DNA of 64,000 bases. Source: Halalkalibacter alkaliphilus. GTDB lineage: Bacteria > Bacillota > Bacilli > Bacillales > Bacillaceae_D. This document shows, piece by piece, positions 9,195 to 17,910 of the stretch. Made by a program: the position numbers and the translations under genes. The stretch's first letter is position 1. Every line of letters begins with the position of its first letter. The notes below the pieces were generated by a model. It was not told where the DNA came from. It saw only the letters and a program-made list of their open reading frames with translations, and searched no databases. The DNA is taken from the NCBI RefSeq assembly GCF_023555415.1, contig NZ_JAKRYL010000005.1, positions 1-64,000 on the forward strand, in the 5' to 3' direction.

Positions 9195-11267
9195 CTATTT
9201 ATCTTTATAAAACTTGAAACTATTTCTCGTTTCTTTTGCTTCATATAATGCATGATCGGCATTTCGTATTAGAGTCTTCGAACTCAGTCCATCTCCAGGA
9301 TACATAGCGATTCCAATACTTGATGTCATAACCAGAGTGTTCTCTTGAATAAAATACGGTTGTTGAAGCGACTTGAAAATCCTTTTAGCAATGGAACTGA
9401 TTTCCTTCTTCTTACCTTCCGTTCTTTTTAACAGAATAAGGAATTCGTCCCCTCCTATTCGACAAGCGATGTCACTATCTCGGATGTTTTCCTCTAATCT
9501 TTTTGCAAATTGCTTTAAAATTTCATCACCGACATCATGACCTAACTGGTCATTAACGTTTTTAAACTTGTCCATATCAAGGTACATAACGGCCAGTGCG
9601 CCTTCATATCGCTTTGCCTCTTCAAGAGATTGATCAATCAACTCATTGAACATTCGTCTATTTACAAGGCCAGTAAGTGGATCGTGAAAAGCAAGGTATT
9701 CAAGCTGTTCTTCATATTGCTTTCGTTCCGTCGTATCTCGTAAAACAGATTGAATTGCTGGTTGACCATTATACTCAGCAGACACAGACGTCACTTCAGC
9801 CATAGTAGATTTGCCATCTAACCTTCTAAAATGCAAATCTGCACTTTCTGTCGTTTCCTCGTCATTGTCATTTTCTATAAGCCAGGAAATTCTCTCCTCT
9901 ATCTTTTGGATGGAGTCAGGTTGTATCAGCTCCCAGATCGACTTTCCTAAAAGATCATTTTCATGCTGCCCCCCGAAAAAGGCAACACCCGATGGATTGA
10001 TATAGACGATTCTGTCATTACTATGAACCACAATAGGTTCTGGGGATAATTCAACTAACTTGCGGTAGCGCTTTTCACTTCGTATTAGCTTTTGTTGTAC
10101 TTTTTGTGCATCGGTTATATCTCGGTATGTTCCTATGAGACTAATCTCTTCATTATGAACCGGTCGATACGAAGCAAGCACATCGATTGCCTTTCCGTCT
10201 TTTCGCTTCTTCCTTGTTGAAACATTTACTACGTCTTCCCCTTTTGCTAACAACTCTAAGTACGATTTCTCGTGCTCAGTCTCTGGATCCAAAAAGAGTG
10301 CTGGCACTGATTGACTCTTGATCTCATCAATACTCCAGCCAAACATAGATTCAAACGCCGGATTGGCGTTTTGGATGACTCCTTCTTTAGAAATTGTATA
10401 TATGGCTTCAGAAGTATTGTCCCAAATTAGCTGAAGCTCTTCTCTTATCTCTTTCATTTCCCGTTTCGTACGCTTCTCTTTTGTAATATCTTTGGCAATC
10501 CCATACACACCAACAACTTCTCCATCAACGGTCATAGGAATATTTTGTATTTTCAAGTCGAGTAGATATCCACGTTTATGCCGAACTTGAATTTCATAAC
10601 TAATTGATTTTCCTTGGAGCACTTCTTCATAATAAGCCAATACCTCTTGTTGATTTTCACTTTCCAAAAATTCAATAAAGTGACGATGAAGGAATTCCCC
10701 TTTTCGATAGCCAATCATTTTTTTTACTACCGCATTCGCTTCACTAAAGTACCCGTCTACATCCATTACAAACACAGCGTCTTCATTTTCATAAAAAAGA
10801 GAATTGAAACGTTGTTCGCTTTCCTTTATGCGTTTGTTCGCTGCGAGCATCTCTCTTTCCCTTGTTTTTCGATCTGTAATATCTCTGCTAATTGCGAGGA
10901 TATAGCGGCACTCACCCTCCTGTAGAAAAATTGGCGTCAGCGAGGTCTCACCAAACTGATTTTCACCATTTACAACAAATTTTTCTTCAAATACGAATGG
11001 TTTTTTCGTTTGAAATACTTGCGTATACTTCGGTTTGATAAAAGACACAGCAGCTTCAGGTCTTGATTCCTCTAACGTTTTCCCGATTACTTCGTCTCCA
11101 ATGCCGAGAAGCTCATAGGCTTTCTTATTAATTGCAACATAGCGAAACGTATCGTTATGGACTTCCATGAGGACAACCATCTCATGAAGGGTGTCAAAGA
11201 TATCTTTAACTATTTTGAACATACTTCCTATATCTTTTGAAAGAAGATCATTAATAAATTGGAACAT
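9195..11267 (-). CDS. PAS-PAS-PAS-PAS-GGDEF diguanylate cyclase
   Basis: Predicted enzyme making cyclic di-GMP from two GTP, 690 residues and apparently cytoplasmic (no membrane segment). Domains read from the N-terminus: PAS near 15-135, PAS 150-265, PAS 275-390, PAS 400-520, each with PAC-like ends (GVYGIAKDITKEK, LIGTYRDITDAQ), then GGDEF near 525-690. The active-site motif is intact (RIGGDEFLILL). An RDSD sequence five residues before it fits the inhibitory I-site RxxD, so product feedback is likely. No EAL domain. The start ATG at 11265-11267 has AAGGAGAG upstream. A Spo0E-like small gene lies 93 bp upstream on the same strand. The input signal is unknown. Confidence 0.92.
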   Translation of the reverse strand: MFQFINDLLSKDIGSMFKIVKDIFDTLHEMVVLMEVHNDTFRYVAINKKAYELLGIGDEVIGKTLEESRPEAAVSFIKPKYTQVFQTKKPFVFEEKFVVNGENQFGETSLTPIFLQEGECRYILAISRDITDRKTREREMLAANKRIKESEQRFNSLFYENEDAVFVMDVDGYFSEANAVVKKMIGYRKGEFLHRHFIEFLESENQQEVLAYYEEVLQGKSISYEIQVRHKRGYLLDLKIQNIPMTVDGEVVGVYGIAKDITKEKRTKREMKEIREELQLIWDNTSEAIYTISKEGVIQNANPAFESMFGWSIDEIKSQSVPALFLDPETEHEKSYLELLAKGEDVVNVSTRKKRKDGKAIDVLASYRPVHNEEISLIGTYRDITDAQKVQQKLIRSEKRYRKLVELSPEPIVVHSNDRIVYINPSGVAFFGGQHENDLLGKSIWELIQPDSIQKIEERISWLIENDNDEETTESADLHFRRLDGKSTMAEVTSVSAEYNGQPAIQSVLRDTTERKQYEEQLEYLAFHDPLTGLVNRRMFNELIDQSLEEAKRYEGALAVMYLDMDKFKNVNDQLGHDVGDEILKQFAKRLEENIRDSDIACRIGGDEFLILLKRTEGKKKEISSIAKRIFKSLQQPYFIQENTLVMTSSIGIAMYPGDGLSSKTLIRNADHALYEAKETRNSFKFYKDK

Positions 11268-11360
11268 TTTTTCGTCTCTCCTTCCCCATCATACAGGGGG
11301 AATTAACTTCTTAATAATAATTAACTCATCTATAGTTAAACATTTGATAGTAAGATTTAA

Positions 11361-11537
11361 TTAGCTGTTGCATGTATTAGTATGGAAAAACAACTCATTG
11401 AGCAATCTATCAAGCTCCGTACTCAATTCAATCGTATAATGATGGTTTAATCCAAATTCCAAACCAGCCAACACCATACTTTGTCTGACTACTTCTACTT
11501 CTTCTTCTAAATTCTCATATATAACTAACTGATTCAT
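11361..11537 (-). CDS. Spo0E-like aspartyl-phosphate phosphatase, 58 aa
   Basis: Short gene of 58 residues. The C-terminal half contains LSTELDRLLNEL, fitting the Spo0E signature SxxLD followed by a helix; such proteins remove phosphate from Spo0A~P or related response regulators. The size is typical for the family (50-90 residues). AGGAG lies about 11 bases before ATG (11535-11537). It precedes the diguanylate cyclase on the same strand, and no strong terminator is seen in the 93-bp gap, so co-transcription is possible. The signature and size are visible; the substrate is inferred. Confidence 0.78.
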   Translation of the reverse strand: MNQLVIYENLEEEVEVVRQSMVLAGLEFGLNHHYTIELSTELDRLLNELFFHTNTCNS

Positions 11538-11825
11538 AGTTGCTACAACTCCTAGAAAATGACATTATTTGTCTTGCTAAGATTATTATCTGTAAAAAGT
11601 CTTTTAACGTATATCACCGCACACTCTTATTTTTCAGTGACTTAGAGACAATTATTATCAATCATTAGGAAAGTATTCCTAGCTAAGATTTCTTTAGCAA
11701 CACACATCCCATACTATTGTTGCTGTCTCCTATACTAAATATAAGTCTAAAGGACTAATTTTATAACTTGAACCCTGAACCATTTAAATTTGGCCTATTC
11801 TTAAACCAGTCGTTAATCGAATATA

Positions 11826-11898
11826 AAAAGCCCCAAATCAGAGAGAATTGAAAAAGTGATCTTTCCATCTTCAATTCCCTCTCAAATCGGGGCTATTT
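11826..11898. terminator. Long hairpin, probable bidirectional terminator
   Basis: AAAAAGCCCC...GGGGCTATTTTT with an inner pairing GAGAGAATTGAA / TTCAATTCCCTCTC. It lies in the 11538-11951 gap between the Spo0E-like gene and the M23 gene. No other coding sequence is seen there. Confidence 0.6.
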
Positions 11899-11899
11899 T

Positions 11900-11936
11900 T
11901 AAAACCGAAGAGGGTGACTCAATGTCACCCTCTTCA
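11900..11936 (-). terminator. Terminator after the M23 hydrolase gene
   Basis: Minus strand: GAAGAGGGTGA / TCACCCTCTTC stem followed by GGTTTT, 15 bases past the stop. Confidence 0.8.
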
Positions 11937-11951
11937 TGTTTCAATATTTAA

Positions 11952-13286
11952 TTACCGTGGAATATAACGTAATGGGTCAACCGCATTTGACTTCGCACCA
12001 TTCCAACCACCTTCATGTACTTCAAAGTGAAGGTGTGGTCCAAATGATTGTCCAGTATTTCCCATCATTCCTAAACGTTGTCCTTTCGACACACGCTGTC
12101 CGTTTGATACTTCACGGTTTTCTAAATGCGCATATAATGTAGTTACAAGTTGTCCATTTACTTGGTGTGCAATAATTACAGTATTTCCATAACTAGATGA
12201 ATAGTAAGAACGTACGACTGTTCCATCTTGCACAGCTACAACTGGCACATCACCAGTACGACCGTTTTTACCAATATCAATCCCGTAATGCATACGTCCG
12301 CCAAATGTCGCACGCGGGCCAAATTGAGACGTAATCGTTCCTGTTGCCGGACGCATAAAACCAGAGTTCGTTACAGGTGGTGCACTATGCACTTGTGATG
12401 ATCCATTAGATGAACTTCCACTTGAACTAGAACTGCTTGAACTAGAACCACTTCGTGATGCTTGAGCTTGTGCCTGAGCCTCTGCTTCAGCTTTCTTACG
12501 TCTTTCCTCAGCTGCTTCAAACTCCGCTAACTCTTGCTTAAGCGCTCGTTCTTGCGCACGCAAAATTCCCGCTTCATCTTCTAATGCGCCTAGGTCTGCG
12601 TGAAGCTCGCCTTCTTTTTGTTCAAGCTGTTTCATGACTCTATCTTTTTGCTGGCGTTGTGCCTCTAACTCTGCCATTAATGTTTCTAACTGTTCTAAAT
12701 GCCCTTCTAATTTCTCAAGTTGAATCTCAACTTGTTCTTTTGCTTCCTCTAATGCATAATGGTCAGCAATATGAGCATCTAGGATATTACGGTCTTGCTG
12801 GGCAATAACAGTTAATGCACTGACACGGTCTAAGAAATCACTGAAGCTTTGTGCACCAAGAATGACTTCTATGTAATTAATTTGTCCGCCTGATTGATAC
12901 ATCGAACGCGCACGCTCTTTTAACAATTCATCACGTTCAGCGATCCGCTCTTCTAAAATAGCAATTTCCTCTTGTAATTCTTCGATCGTCTCACGTACTT
13001 CCTCAATTTCAGCACGTTTCTCGCGTACTTTTTGATTCGTTTCCGCTACTTCGTGATCAATCTTTTCAATTTCATCTGTTAGCTCTTTCATTTCCGATGC
13101 AAGCTTATCTAATTCTGCCTGTGTCTTTTGAGCTTGATCACGATTTTCTGCTTGTTCTTGTTCAACGTCAGAAATTTTGTTACGTAGTTCTGAGTTTGCT
13201 GACGCTGTTTCGTTAAATGGTCCCCATCCAAAAGAACCAACAGTTAATAGAACAGCAACAGCTATAAGTCCTACTTTCCTTTTCAT
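11952..13286 (-). CDS. Coiled-coil M23 murein hydrolase, EnvC/PcsB-like
   Basis: Secreted peptidoglycan hydrolase of 444 residues. Seen: signal peptide (residues 1-30, cleavage near ETASA-N); a long charged coiled coil over about 33-270; a Ser-rich linker near 280-305; and a C-terminal M23 (LytM) domain near 315-440 with zinc-binding motifs MHYGIDIG and HLHFEVH. The coiled coil plus catalytic domain is the architecture of hydrolases or activators controlled by the ABC-like complex FtsEX (EnvC, PcsB, CwlO). The neighbouring ftsX and ftsE support such coupling, which is inferred. Start ATG behind GGGGGAG. In B. subtilis the FtsEX-dependent enzyme CwlO has an NlpC/P60 domain instead of M23. Confidence 0.9.
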   Translation of the reverse strand: MKRKVGLIAVAVLLTVGSFGWGPFNETASANSELRNKISDVEQEQAENRDQAQKTQAELDKLASEMKELTDEIEKIDHEVAETNQKVREKRAEIEEVRETIEELQEEIAILEERIAERDELLKERARSMYQSGGQINYIEVILGAQSFSDFLDRVSALTVIAQQDRNILDAHIADHYALEEAKEQVEIQLEKLEGHLEQLETLMAELEAQRQQKDRVMKQLEQKEGELHADLGALEDEAGILRAQERALKQELAEFEAAEERRKKAEAEAQAQAQASRSGSSSSSSSSSGSSSNGSSQVHSAPPVTNSGFMRPATGTITSQFGPRATFGGRMHYGIDIGKNGRTGDVPVVAVQDGTVVRSYYSSSYGNTVIIAHQVNGQLVTTLYAHLENREVSNGQRVSKGQRLGMMGNTGQSFGPHLHFEVHEGGWNGAKSNAVDPLRYIPR

Positions 13287-13317
13287 CCAGTCGCTCCCCC
13301 TTAATTATCTACAATCA

Positions 13318-13368
13318 TGAAACGGTCTGAAACCCAGTGAGACAATTGCCTCACTGGTTCACCGTTTT
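13318..13368 (-). terminator. Hairpin between ftsX and the M23 gene
   Basis: Minus strand: AAACGGT...ACCGTTT outer pairing with inner CAGTGAG / CTCACTG. No strong T-run follows, so it may be an attenuator or RNA-stability element between co-transcribed genes rather than a full stop. Confidence 0.45.
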
Positions 13369-13370
13369 AT

Positions 13371-14264
13371 TTACACTTTTAAAAACTTACGAACGGACAT
13401 CATGCTTCCCCATACACCGATAAAGGCACCAATCACTACTAACAAGCCTGCAATTTGCCACACATATGGAAATGGAGGTACGAGTGAGAAGAAGAGAATT
13501 TCAATTCTTGCTCCGTAGTTCGTTACTAAATACGAGTAGCCGAATACGGTAATTAAGATTGGAATCAATGATCCGAGCACCCCTAGAAGCATTCCTTCGA
13601 CAAAAAATGGCCAGCGAATGAATCCATTTGTTGCTCCTACGAGTTTCATAATTTGAATCTCTCGTTTTCTCGCTACAATTGTTAGTTTAATAGTATTGGC
13701 GATCAAAAACATGGCCGTAAACATCATACCGACGACGAGAATGAGTCCAACCATTCTCACAAAATCCGTTACAGCGAATAAACGTTCAATAAAATCTTTT
13801 CCATAATTAACACGCTCAACATGCGCAAGCGGTTCAATTGTACTTGCAACCTGCTCGGTTAACTGCGGGTTAATCGCGCGCACAACAAACGCATCATTAA
13901 GCGGATTTTCTTCACGAATCGATTCAAACACTTCTCCACTTTCGTCTAAACTATCGATTAACTGGTTTAGTCCTTCTTCCTTACCAACAAACGTAATGCT
14001 ATCTATATTTGGAAGCTGCTCCATTTCTTCAAGCAGTTCTTGCTGCTGTTCTTCTGATGCAGTTAATTCAACATACACTTTAATTTCAACATCATCTTCA
14101 ATCGTTGAAGCAACATTGTTGACGTTCATAATTAACAAAAGAAAGACTCCGACAACAAGCAGCATTACTGCCACTGCACTAATCGAAGCAAATGTCATCC
14201 AGCCATTACGACCTAAATTTTTTGTCCCTTCGCGAACATGCCGTCCAAGGGTTCTAAGCTTCAT
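13371..14264 (-). CDS. ftsX: Cell division ABC transporter-like permease FtsX
   Basis: Membrane partner of FtsE, 297 residues; the FtsEX pair transmits ATP hydrolysis to extracellular murein hydrolases. Seen: N-terminal LGRHVREGTKNLGRNGWMTFASIS typical of Gram-positive FtsX (first part shown), TM1 near 20-45, an extracellular domain of about 120 residues, then three helices near 165-290. The chosen ATG (14262-14264) has GGGGGAG upstream and overlaps the ftsE stop by 11 bases. The downstream secreted coiled-coil hydrolase is the likely client. Confidence 0.95.
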   Translation of the reverse strand: MKLRTLGRHVREGTKNLGRNGWMTFASISAVAVMLLVVGVFLLLIMNVNNVASTIEDDVEIKVYVELTASEEQQQELLEEMEQLPNIDSITFVGKEEGLNQLIDSLDESGEVFESIREENPLNDAFVVRAINPQLTEQVASTIEPLAHVERVNYGKDFIERLFAVTDFVRMVGLILVVGMMFTAMFLIANTIKLTIVARKREIQIMKLVGATNGFIRWPFFVEGMLLGVLGSLIPILITVFGYSYLVTNYGARIEILFFSLVPPFPYVWQIAGLLVVIGAFIGVWGSMMSVRKFLKV

Positions 14265-14940
14265 AACCGTAGCTCCCCCTCGCTTCATCTCGGACAACTC
14301 GTCCATTTTCAATAGCAATCACTCGTTTTTTAATTGTGTTAACAATGTCTTTGTTATGTGTTGCCATGATTACAGTTGTTCCTCGATGATTAATGTCATC
14401 TAAGATGTCCATAATTTCCCAAGCTGTATCCGGGTCTAAGTTTCCTGTCGGCTCATCAGCAATTAGTACTTCAGGACTGTTCACAACCGCTCTTGCAATC
14501 GCAACTCGCTGTTGCTCTCCCCCTGAAAGTTCATTCGGCAATGATCTTGCCTTGGTTTTTAAATTTACAATATCCAATACATCCATCACTTTTCGTTTAA
14601 TGACGTTTGGATTTTCTTCTATTACTTCAAGTGCAAAAGCCACATTTTCAAAGACTGTGAGAGTCGGAAGCAATTTAAAATCTTGGAACACAACCCCCAT
14701 CTTTCGTCTCATTTTCGGAATGGCTTTTTCCTTTAATTTTGCCAAATTTGTTTTATCTATAAAAATGTCACCTTTTGTCGGTTTTTCTTCGCGGTACATT
14801 AACTTAATAAATGTCGATTTCCCTGCCCCACTAGGTCCGACAACGTAAACAAACTCACCTTTGTCAATTGAGATTGAAATCCCATTAATTGCCTTAACGT
14901 TATTGGGATAGGCCTTCCAAACATCCTTCATTTCTATCAC
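14254..14940 (-). CDS. ftsE: Cell division ATP-binding protein FtsE
   Basis: Cytoplasmic ABC ATPase of 228 residues that works with FtsX. Motifs: Walker A GPSGAGKST near 35-43, Q-loop GVVFQDFKLL, signature LSGGEQQR near 138, Walker B VLIADEPTGNLD, and the switch His in MATHNKD. It starts at GTG (14938-14940) behind AGGGGTG. It is the first gene of ftsE-ftsX and overlaps ftsX, implying translational coupling. The gap before cccB (14941-15145) shows no coding sequence. Confidence 0.96.
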   Translation of the reverse strand: MIEMKDVWKAYPNNVKAINGISISIDKGEFVYVVGPSGAGKSTFIKLMYREEKPTKGDIFIDKTNLAKLKEKAIPKMRRKMGVVFQDFKLLPTLTVFENVAFALEVIEENPNVIKRKVMDVLDIVNLKTKARSLPNELSGGEQQRVAIARAVVNSPEVLIADEPTGNLDPDTAWEIMDILDDINHRGTTVIMATHNKDIVNTIKKRVIAIENGRVVRDEARGSYGYEA

Positions 14941-15145
14941 TAATTAATCACACCCCTGCGTTTTCATTTTGCTAACACCAAGACACAGGATACTAGCTTG
15001 TCCGACAAACCCATGTGTTGAAATTCCAAAAAATTTCGCGTCATTTGTCGTAATCTACATCATTATAACACCTAAAAAATAAAAAGGGTTGGTCTTTTAT
15101 GTTACAATTTCATTTCACTTTGTGTAAACATATTGTCATTTCCAC

Positions 15146-15178
15146 TAAAAAAACCCATTCTTCTAGGAGAATGGGTTC
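15146..15178 (-). terminator. Terminator after cccB
   Basis: Minus strand: AACCCATTCTCC / GAAGAATGGGTT stem followed by TTTTTT, right after the cccB stop. Confidence 0.85.
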
Positions 15179-15185
15179 ATGTTTC

Positions 15186-15539
15186 TTACTGCGCAGAAAT
15201 CCATTGCGCTAAATTTTCCGCTTCTTCAGATGGAATGTTAATAGCCGGCATCGTGTTCTGGCCATTAATAATAACATCATAAATATGCTCCGGATCGTGC
15301 TCTTCTCCAGCTAATCTCGGTCCACCGCCACCTTCAAGGTTTCCACCATGACAAGCAAGGCAGTTTGCTTCATACGAAGCACGTGCCGCAGTAGCATCAT
15401 ATTCACCAGCTGCTTCATCAGCAGCCTCTTCTGCTACTGGATCTTCAGCTGGAGCTTCTTCTGCAGGAGCTGCTTCGTCTCCTCCACCACAGGCAGAAAG
15501 AGCAACTACAACACCTAATGCTAGCAATAGCTTTTTCAT
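15186..15539 (-). CDS. cccB: Lipoprotein cytochrome c-551
   Basis: Membrane-anchored small c-type cytochrome, 117 residues, carrying electrons to terminal oxidases. Seen: lipoprotein signal with lipobox LSAC (residues 14-17), a long acidic Ala/Glu-rich linker (about 18-47), the heme attachment site CLACH near 60, and a likely Met heme ligand in NTMPAI near 96. The acidic linker may suit life at high pH, but that is inference. RBS AGGAGG precedes ATG. It lies between ftsE and the YitT-family gene as in B. subtilis. Confidence 0.93.
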   Translation of the reverse strand: MKKLLLALGVVVALSACGGGDEAAPAEEAPAEDPVAEEAADEAAGEYDATAARASYEANCLACHGGNLEGGGGPRLAGEEHDPEHIYDVIINGQNTMPAINIPSEEAENLAQWISAQ

Positions 15540-15610
15540 AAAAAGTACCTCCTTTCACTATGTAGCTTTCTGGAGTTTCCTCCAATGGAATTATATACCT
15601 AGTTTAATCG

Positions 15611-16486
15611 CTAGGCTCGTTTAAAGCCTTCCCCAAGAACCTCGGTTGCATTCGTCACAATGACAAATGCTTTAGGATCAACGGTTTTCACAACTTGTTT
15701 CAATTTTGTGACCTCGGTTTGGTTCACAACACACATTAACACATCGCGCTCTTCATCGGTATATCCACCGTAGCCGCTTAATTTCGTTACACCACGATCA
15801 ACATCTCTTAAAAGACTTTGCCGAACCTCTTCTTGGTGATTCGAAATAATTAGTGCAACCTTGGCATAGCCGACTCCAACCTGAACCATATCCACTGTTT
15901 TCCCAGTTACATATAAACTAATAAGTGCATATAAAGCCAATTCAATCCCAAATGTAAAAGCTGAGGTAATCACAATTAAACCATCAATAATAAAAACAGC
16001 TGACCCTAATGTTAAACCAGTATATTTTTGAATAATTTGAGCAGCTAGGTCCGTTCCTCCTGTACTTGCTCTAGCTCGGAAAACGAGACCAATTCCGATC
16101 CCGACACCAATTCCTCCAAATAACGCGCCTAGCAACGCATCTTCAAAACCAACCGACCAATCTCTCGTCAAATAAACAACGAGCGGCAAAAACAGTGTTC
16201 CAACTAATGTTTTGATCCCGTATTTAAGCCCGCCAAGAAGCAGTATTCCTAAAATAAATAACGGGATGTTCAAAGCCCACTGCGTAAAGGCCGGTTCAAT
16301 CCCTACCATATGAGCGACAATCGTACTGATCCCACTCACACCACCTGACGCTATTTTATTTGGAAGCAAAAAGAGGTTAAACGCAATTGCCACAATCGCA
16401 GCACCGACAAGAATATATGTATAATCGGTTACTAATTGCACAGTTGTACTCGGCGGCTCCTGCCCTCTTTTCGGTCGCATCATCAT
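15611..16486 (-). CDS. yvjA: YitT-family (DUF161/DUF2179) membrane protein, YvjA-like
   Basis: Membrane protein of 291 residues in the YitT family; molecular function unknown. Seen: about five to six hydrophobic helices over residues 20-200, with the family's glycine-rich motifs (GGVSGI near 47, RASTGGTDLAAQII near 138), and a C-terminal soluble DUF2179-type domain (GVTKLSGYGGYTDEERDVLM near 235-255). The start uses AAGGAG nine bases before ATG. The position between cccB and prfB matches B. subtilis yvjA, which is the basis for the symbol. Confidence 0.85.
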   Translation of the reverse strand: MMMRPKRGQEPPSTTVQLVTDYTYILVGAAIVAIAFNLFLLPNKIASGGVSGISTIVAHMVGIEPAFTQWALNIPLFILGILLLGGLKYGIKTLVGTLFLPLVVYLTRDWSVGFEDALLGALFGGIGVGIGIGLVFRARASTGGTDLAAQIIQKYTGLTLGSAVFIIDGLIVITSAFTFGIELALYALISLYVTGKTVDMVQVGVGYAKVALIISNHQEEVRQSLLRDVDRGVTKLSGYGGYTDEERDVLMCVVNQTEVTKLKQVVKTVDPKAFVIVTNATEVLGEGFKRA

Positions 16487-16542
16487 ACATGTTCACTCCT
16501 TCATTCCTTAGAATAACCAAATAATCCTTGCGTAGTATAGCA

Positions 16543-16650
16543 CCAGGTGCCAAATATGTAAACGAGACCCCACTAATGCTGTAGTGGGGTAAAGCGGGGT
16601 CTGACCCCGCTTTGGCGCGGTAAAGAGAAACAGAGGGGTCTGACCCCAAT
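16543..16650. repeat. Cluster of palindromic GGGGTCTGACCCC repeats
   Basis: Within about 100 bp there is a CACCAGGTGCCAAAT element, an ACCCCACTA / TAGTGGGGT hairpin, and two copies of GGGGTCTGACCCC (16596-16608 and 16635-16647). Similar GGGGTCAGACCCC motifs are common dispersed elements in bacterial genomes. No coding sequence is credible here. Confidence 0.6.
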
Positions 16651-16656
16651 ACACCA

Positions 16657-16701
16657 CAAAAAAACCGAGCGCAAAATCCTCCTCGATTTTGCGCTCGGTT
16701 T
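16657..16701 (-). terminator. Terminator after prfB
   Basis: Minus strand: AACCGAGCGCAAAATC pairs perfectly with GATTTTGCGCTCGGTT around a GAGGAG loop and is followed by TTTTTT. A very strong terminator. Confidence 0.9.
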
Positions 16702-16742
16702 GGTTCTTCATTATTTAGCTAAGCTATTCATCGAAATAGCTC

Positions 16743-17847
16743 TTATTTCCCTAAAGACTGACGTAAGTACGCGTCAATAAACCCGTCTAAATCTCCATCC
16801 ATAACTGCATTCGTGTTGCCGATCTCATGTCCTGTACGATGGTCTTTGACCATGCTGTATGGATGGAATACATATGAGCGGATTTGGCTTCCCCAGCCAA
16901 TTTCCTTTTGCTCGCCGCGAATTTCTGCAAGCTCAGCCTGCTGCTCTTCAATTTTCAATTGATATAGCTTCGCATTCATCATTTTCATTGCACGCTCACG
17001 ATTTTTAATTTGGGACCGCTCGGTTTGGCACGTAACGACCGTATTCGTCGGCAAGTGGGTAATACGAACAGCGGAGTCTGTCGTATTAATGTGCTGACCA
17101 CCCGCTCCACTCGCACGGTACGTATCAATCTTTAAATCCTCTGGGGAGATATCAATCTCAACACTGTCATCTAATTCAGGCATAATTTCACAAGACACGA
17201 ACGACGTATGACGGCGTCCTGAGGAGTCAAACGGAGAAATCCGCACTAAACGGTGAACACCTTTTTCCGCCTTCAAATAACCGTACGCATTATGGCCTTT
17301 AATTAATAGCGTTACACTCTTGACACCTGCTTCGTCACCAGGCAGGTAATCCATGGTCTCAACTTTGAAATCTTTGCGCTCCGCCCAGCGCGTATACATT
17401 CGTAAAAGCATCGATGCCCAGTCCTGTGACTCGGTTCCACCAGCTCCTGGATGAAGCTCTAAAATCGCATTATTTTTATCGTATGGCTCACTTAATAATA
17501 GCTGAAGCTCAAAGTCATTCATCGCTTGCGATAACGACTTGACTCCCTCTTCCAACTCTTGCTGCAAATCAGCATCTGGCTCTTCTTTCACTAAATCATA
17601 CGAAACTTCTAAGTCCTCAAATTGTCCGTTCAAGTCAAGAAATGTGTTTACTTGCTCTTTTAACGCATTCGCTTCATTAATGACGACTTGTGCTGCCTCT
17701 TGGTCGTTCCAGAAGTCTGGATCGGTCATTTTCTCGTCTAGTTCCGCGATACGCTCTTGCTTCTCATCGAGGTCAAAGAGACCCCCTAAATTCAATTAAT
17801 CGTTTGGCCACCTGGGCTAGCTCTTGCTTCACTTCTACTAATTCCAT
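16743..17847 (-). CDS. prfB: Peptide chain release factor 2, with programmed +1 frameshift
   Basis: Release factor recognising UAA and UGA, about 367 residues once the frameshift is included. The zero frame starts at ATG 17845-17847 (GAGGTGAA upstream), encodes 24 residues and meets UGA at 17773-17775. The context AGGGGG...CTTTGAC is the classic prfB slip site: an internal Shine-Dalgarno followed by a Leu codon and UGA C. The +1 frame then continues with DLDEKQERI. Downstream motifs: SPF tripeptide in [11 protein letters not shown] (stop-codon recognition) and SGAGGQHIN containing GGQ (peptidyl hydrolysis). Autoregulation by RF2 level is established for the family. secA lies 63 bp upstream. 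Confidence 0.97.
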
Positions 17848-17910
17848 ATATTCTTCACCTCATAGCGAAGTGCAAAGTCTTAAGACTCTGCACCTACGCT
17901 TCTTTCTTTT

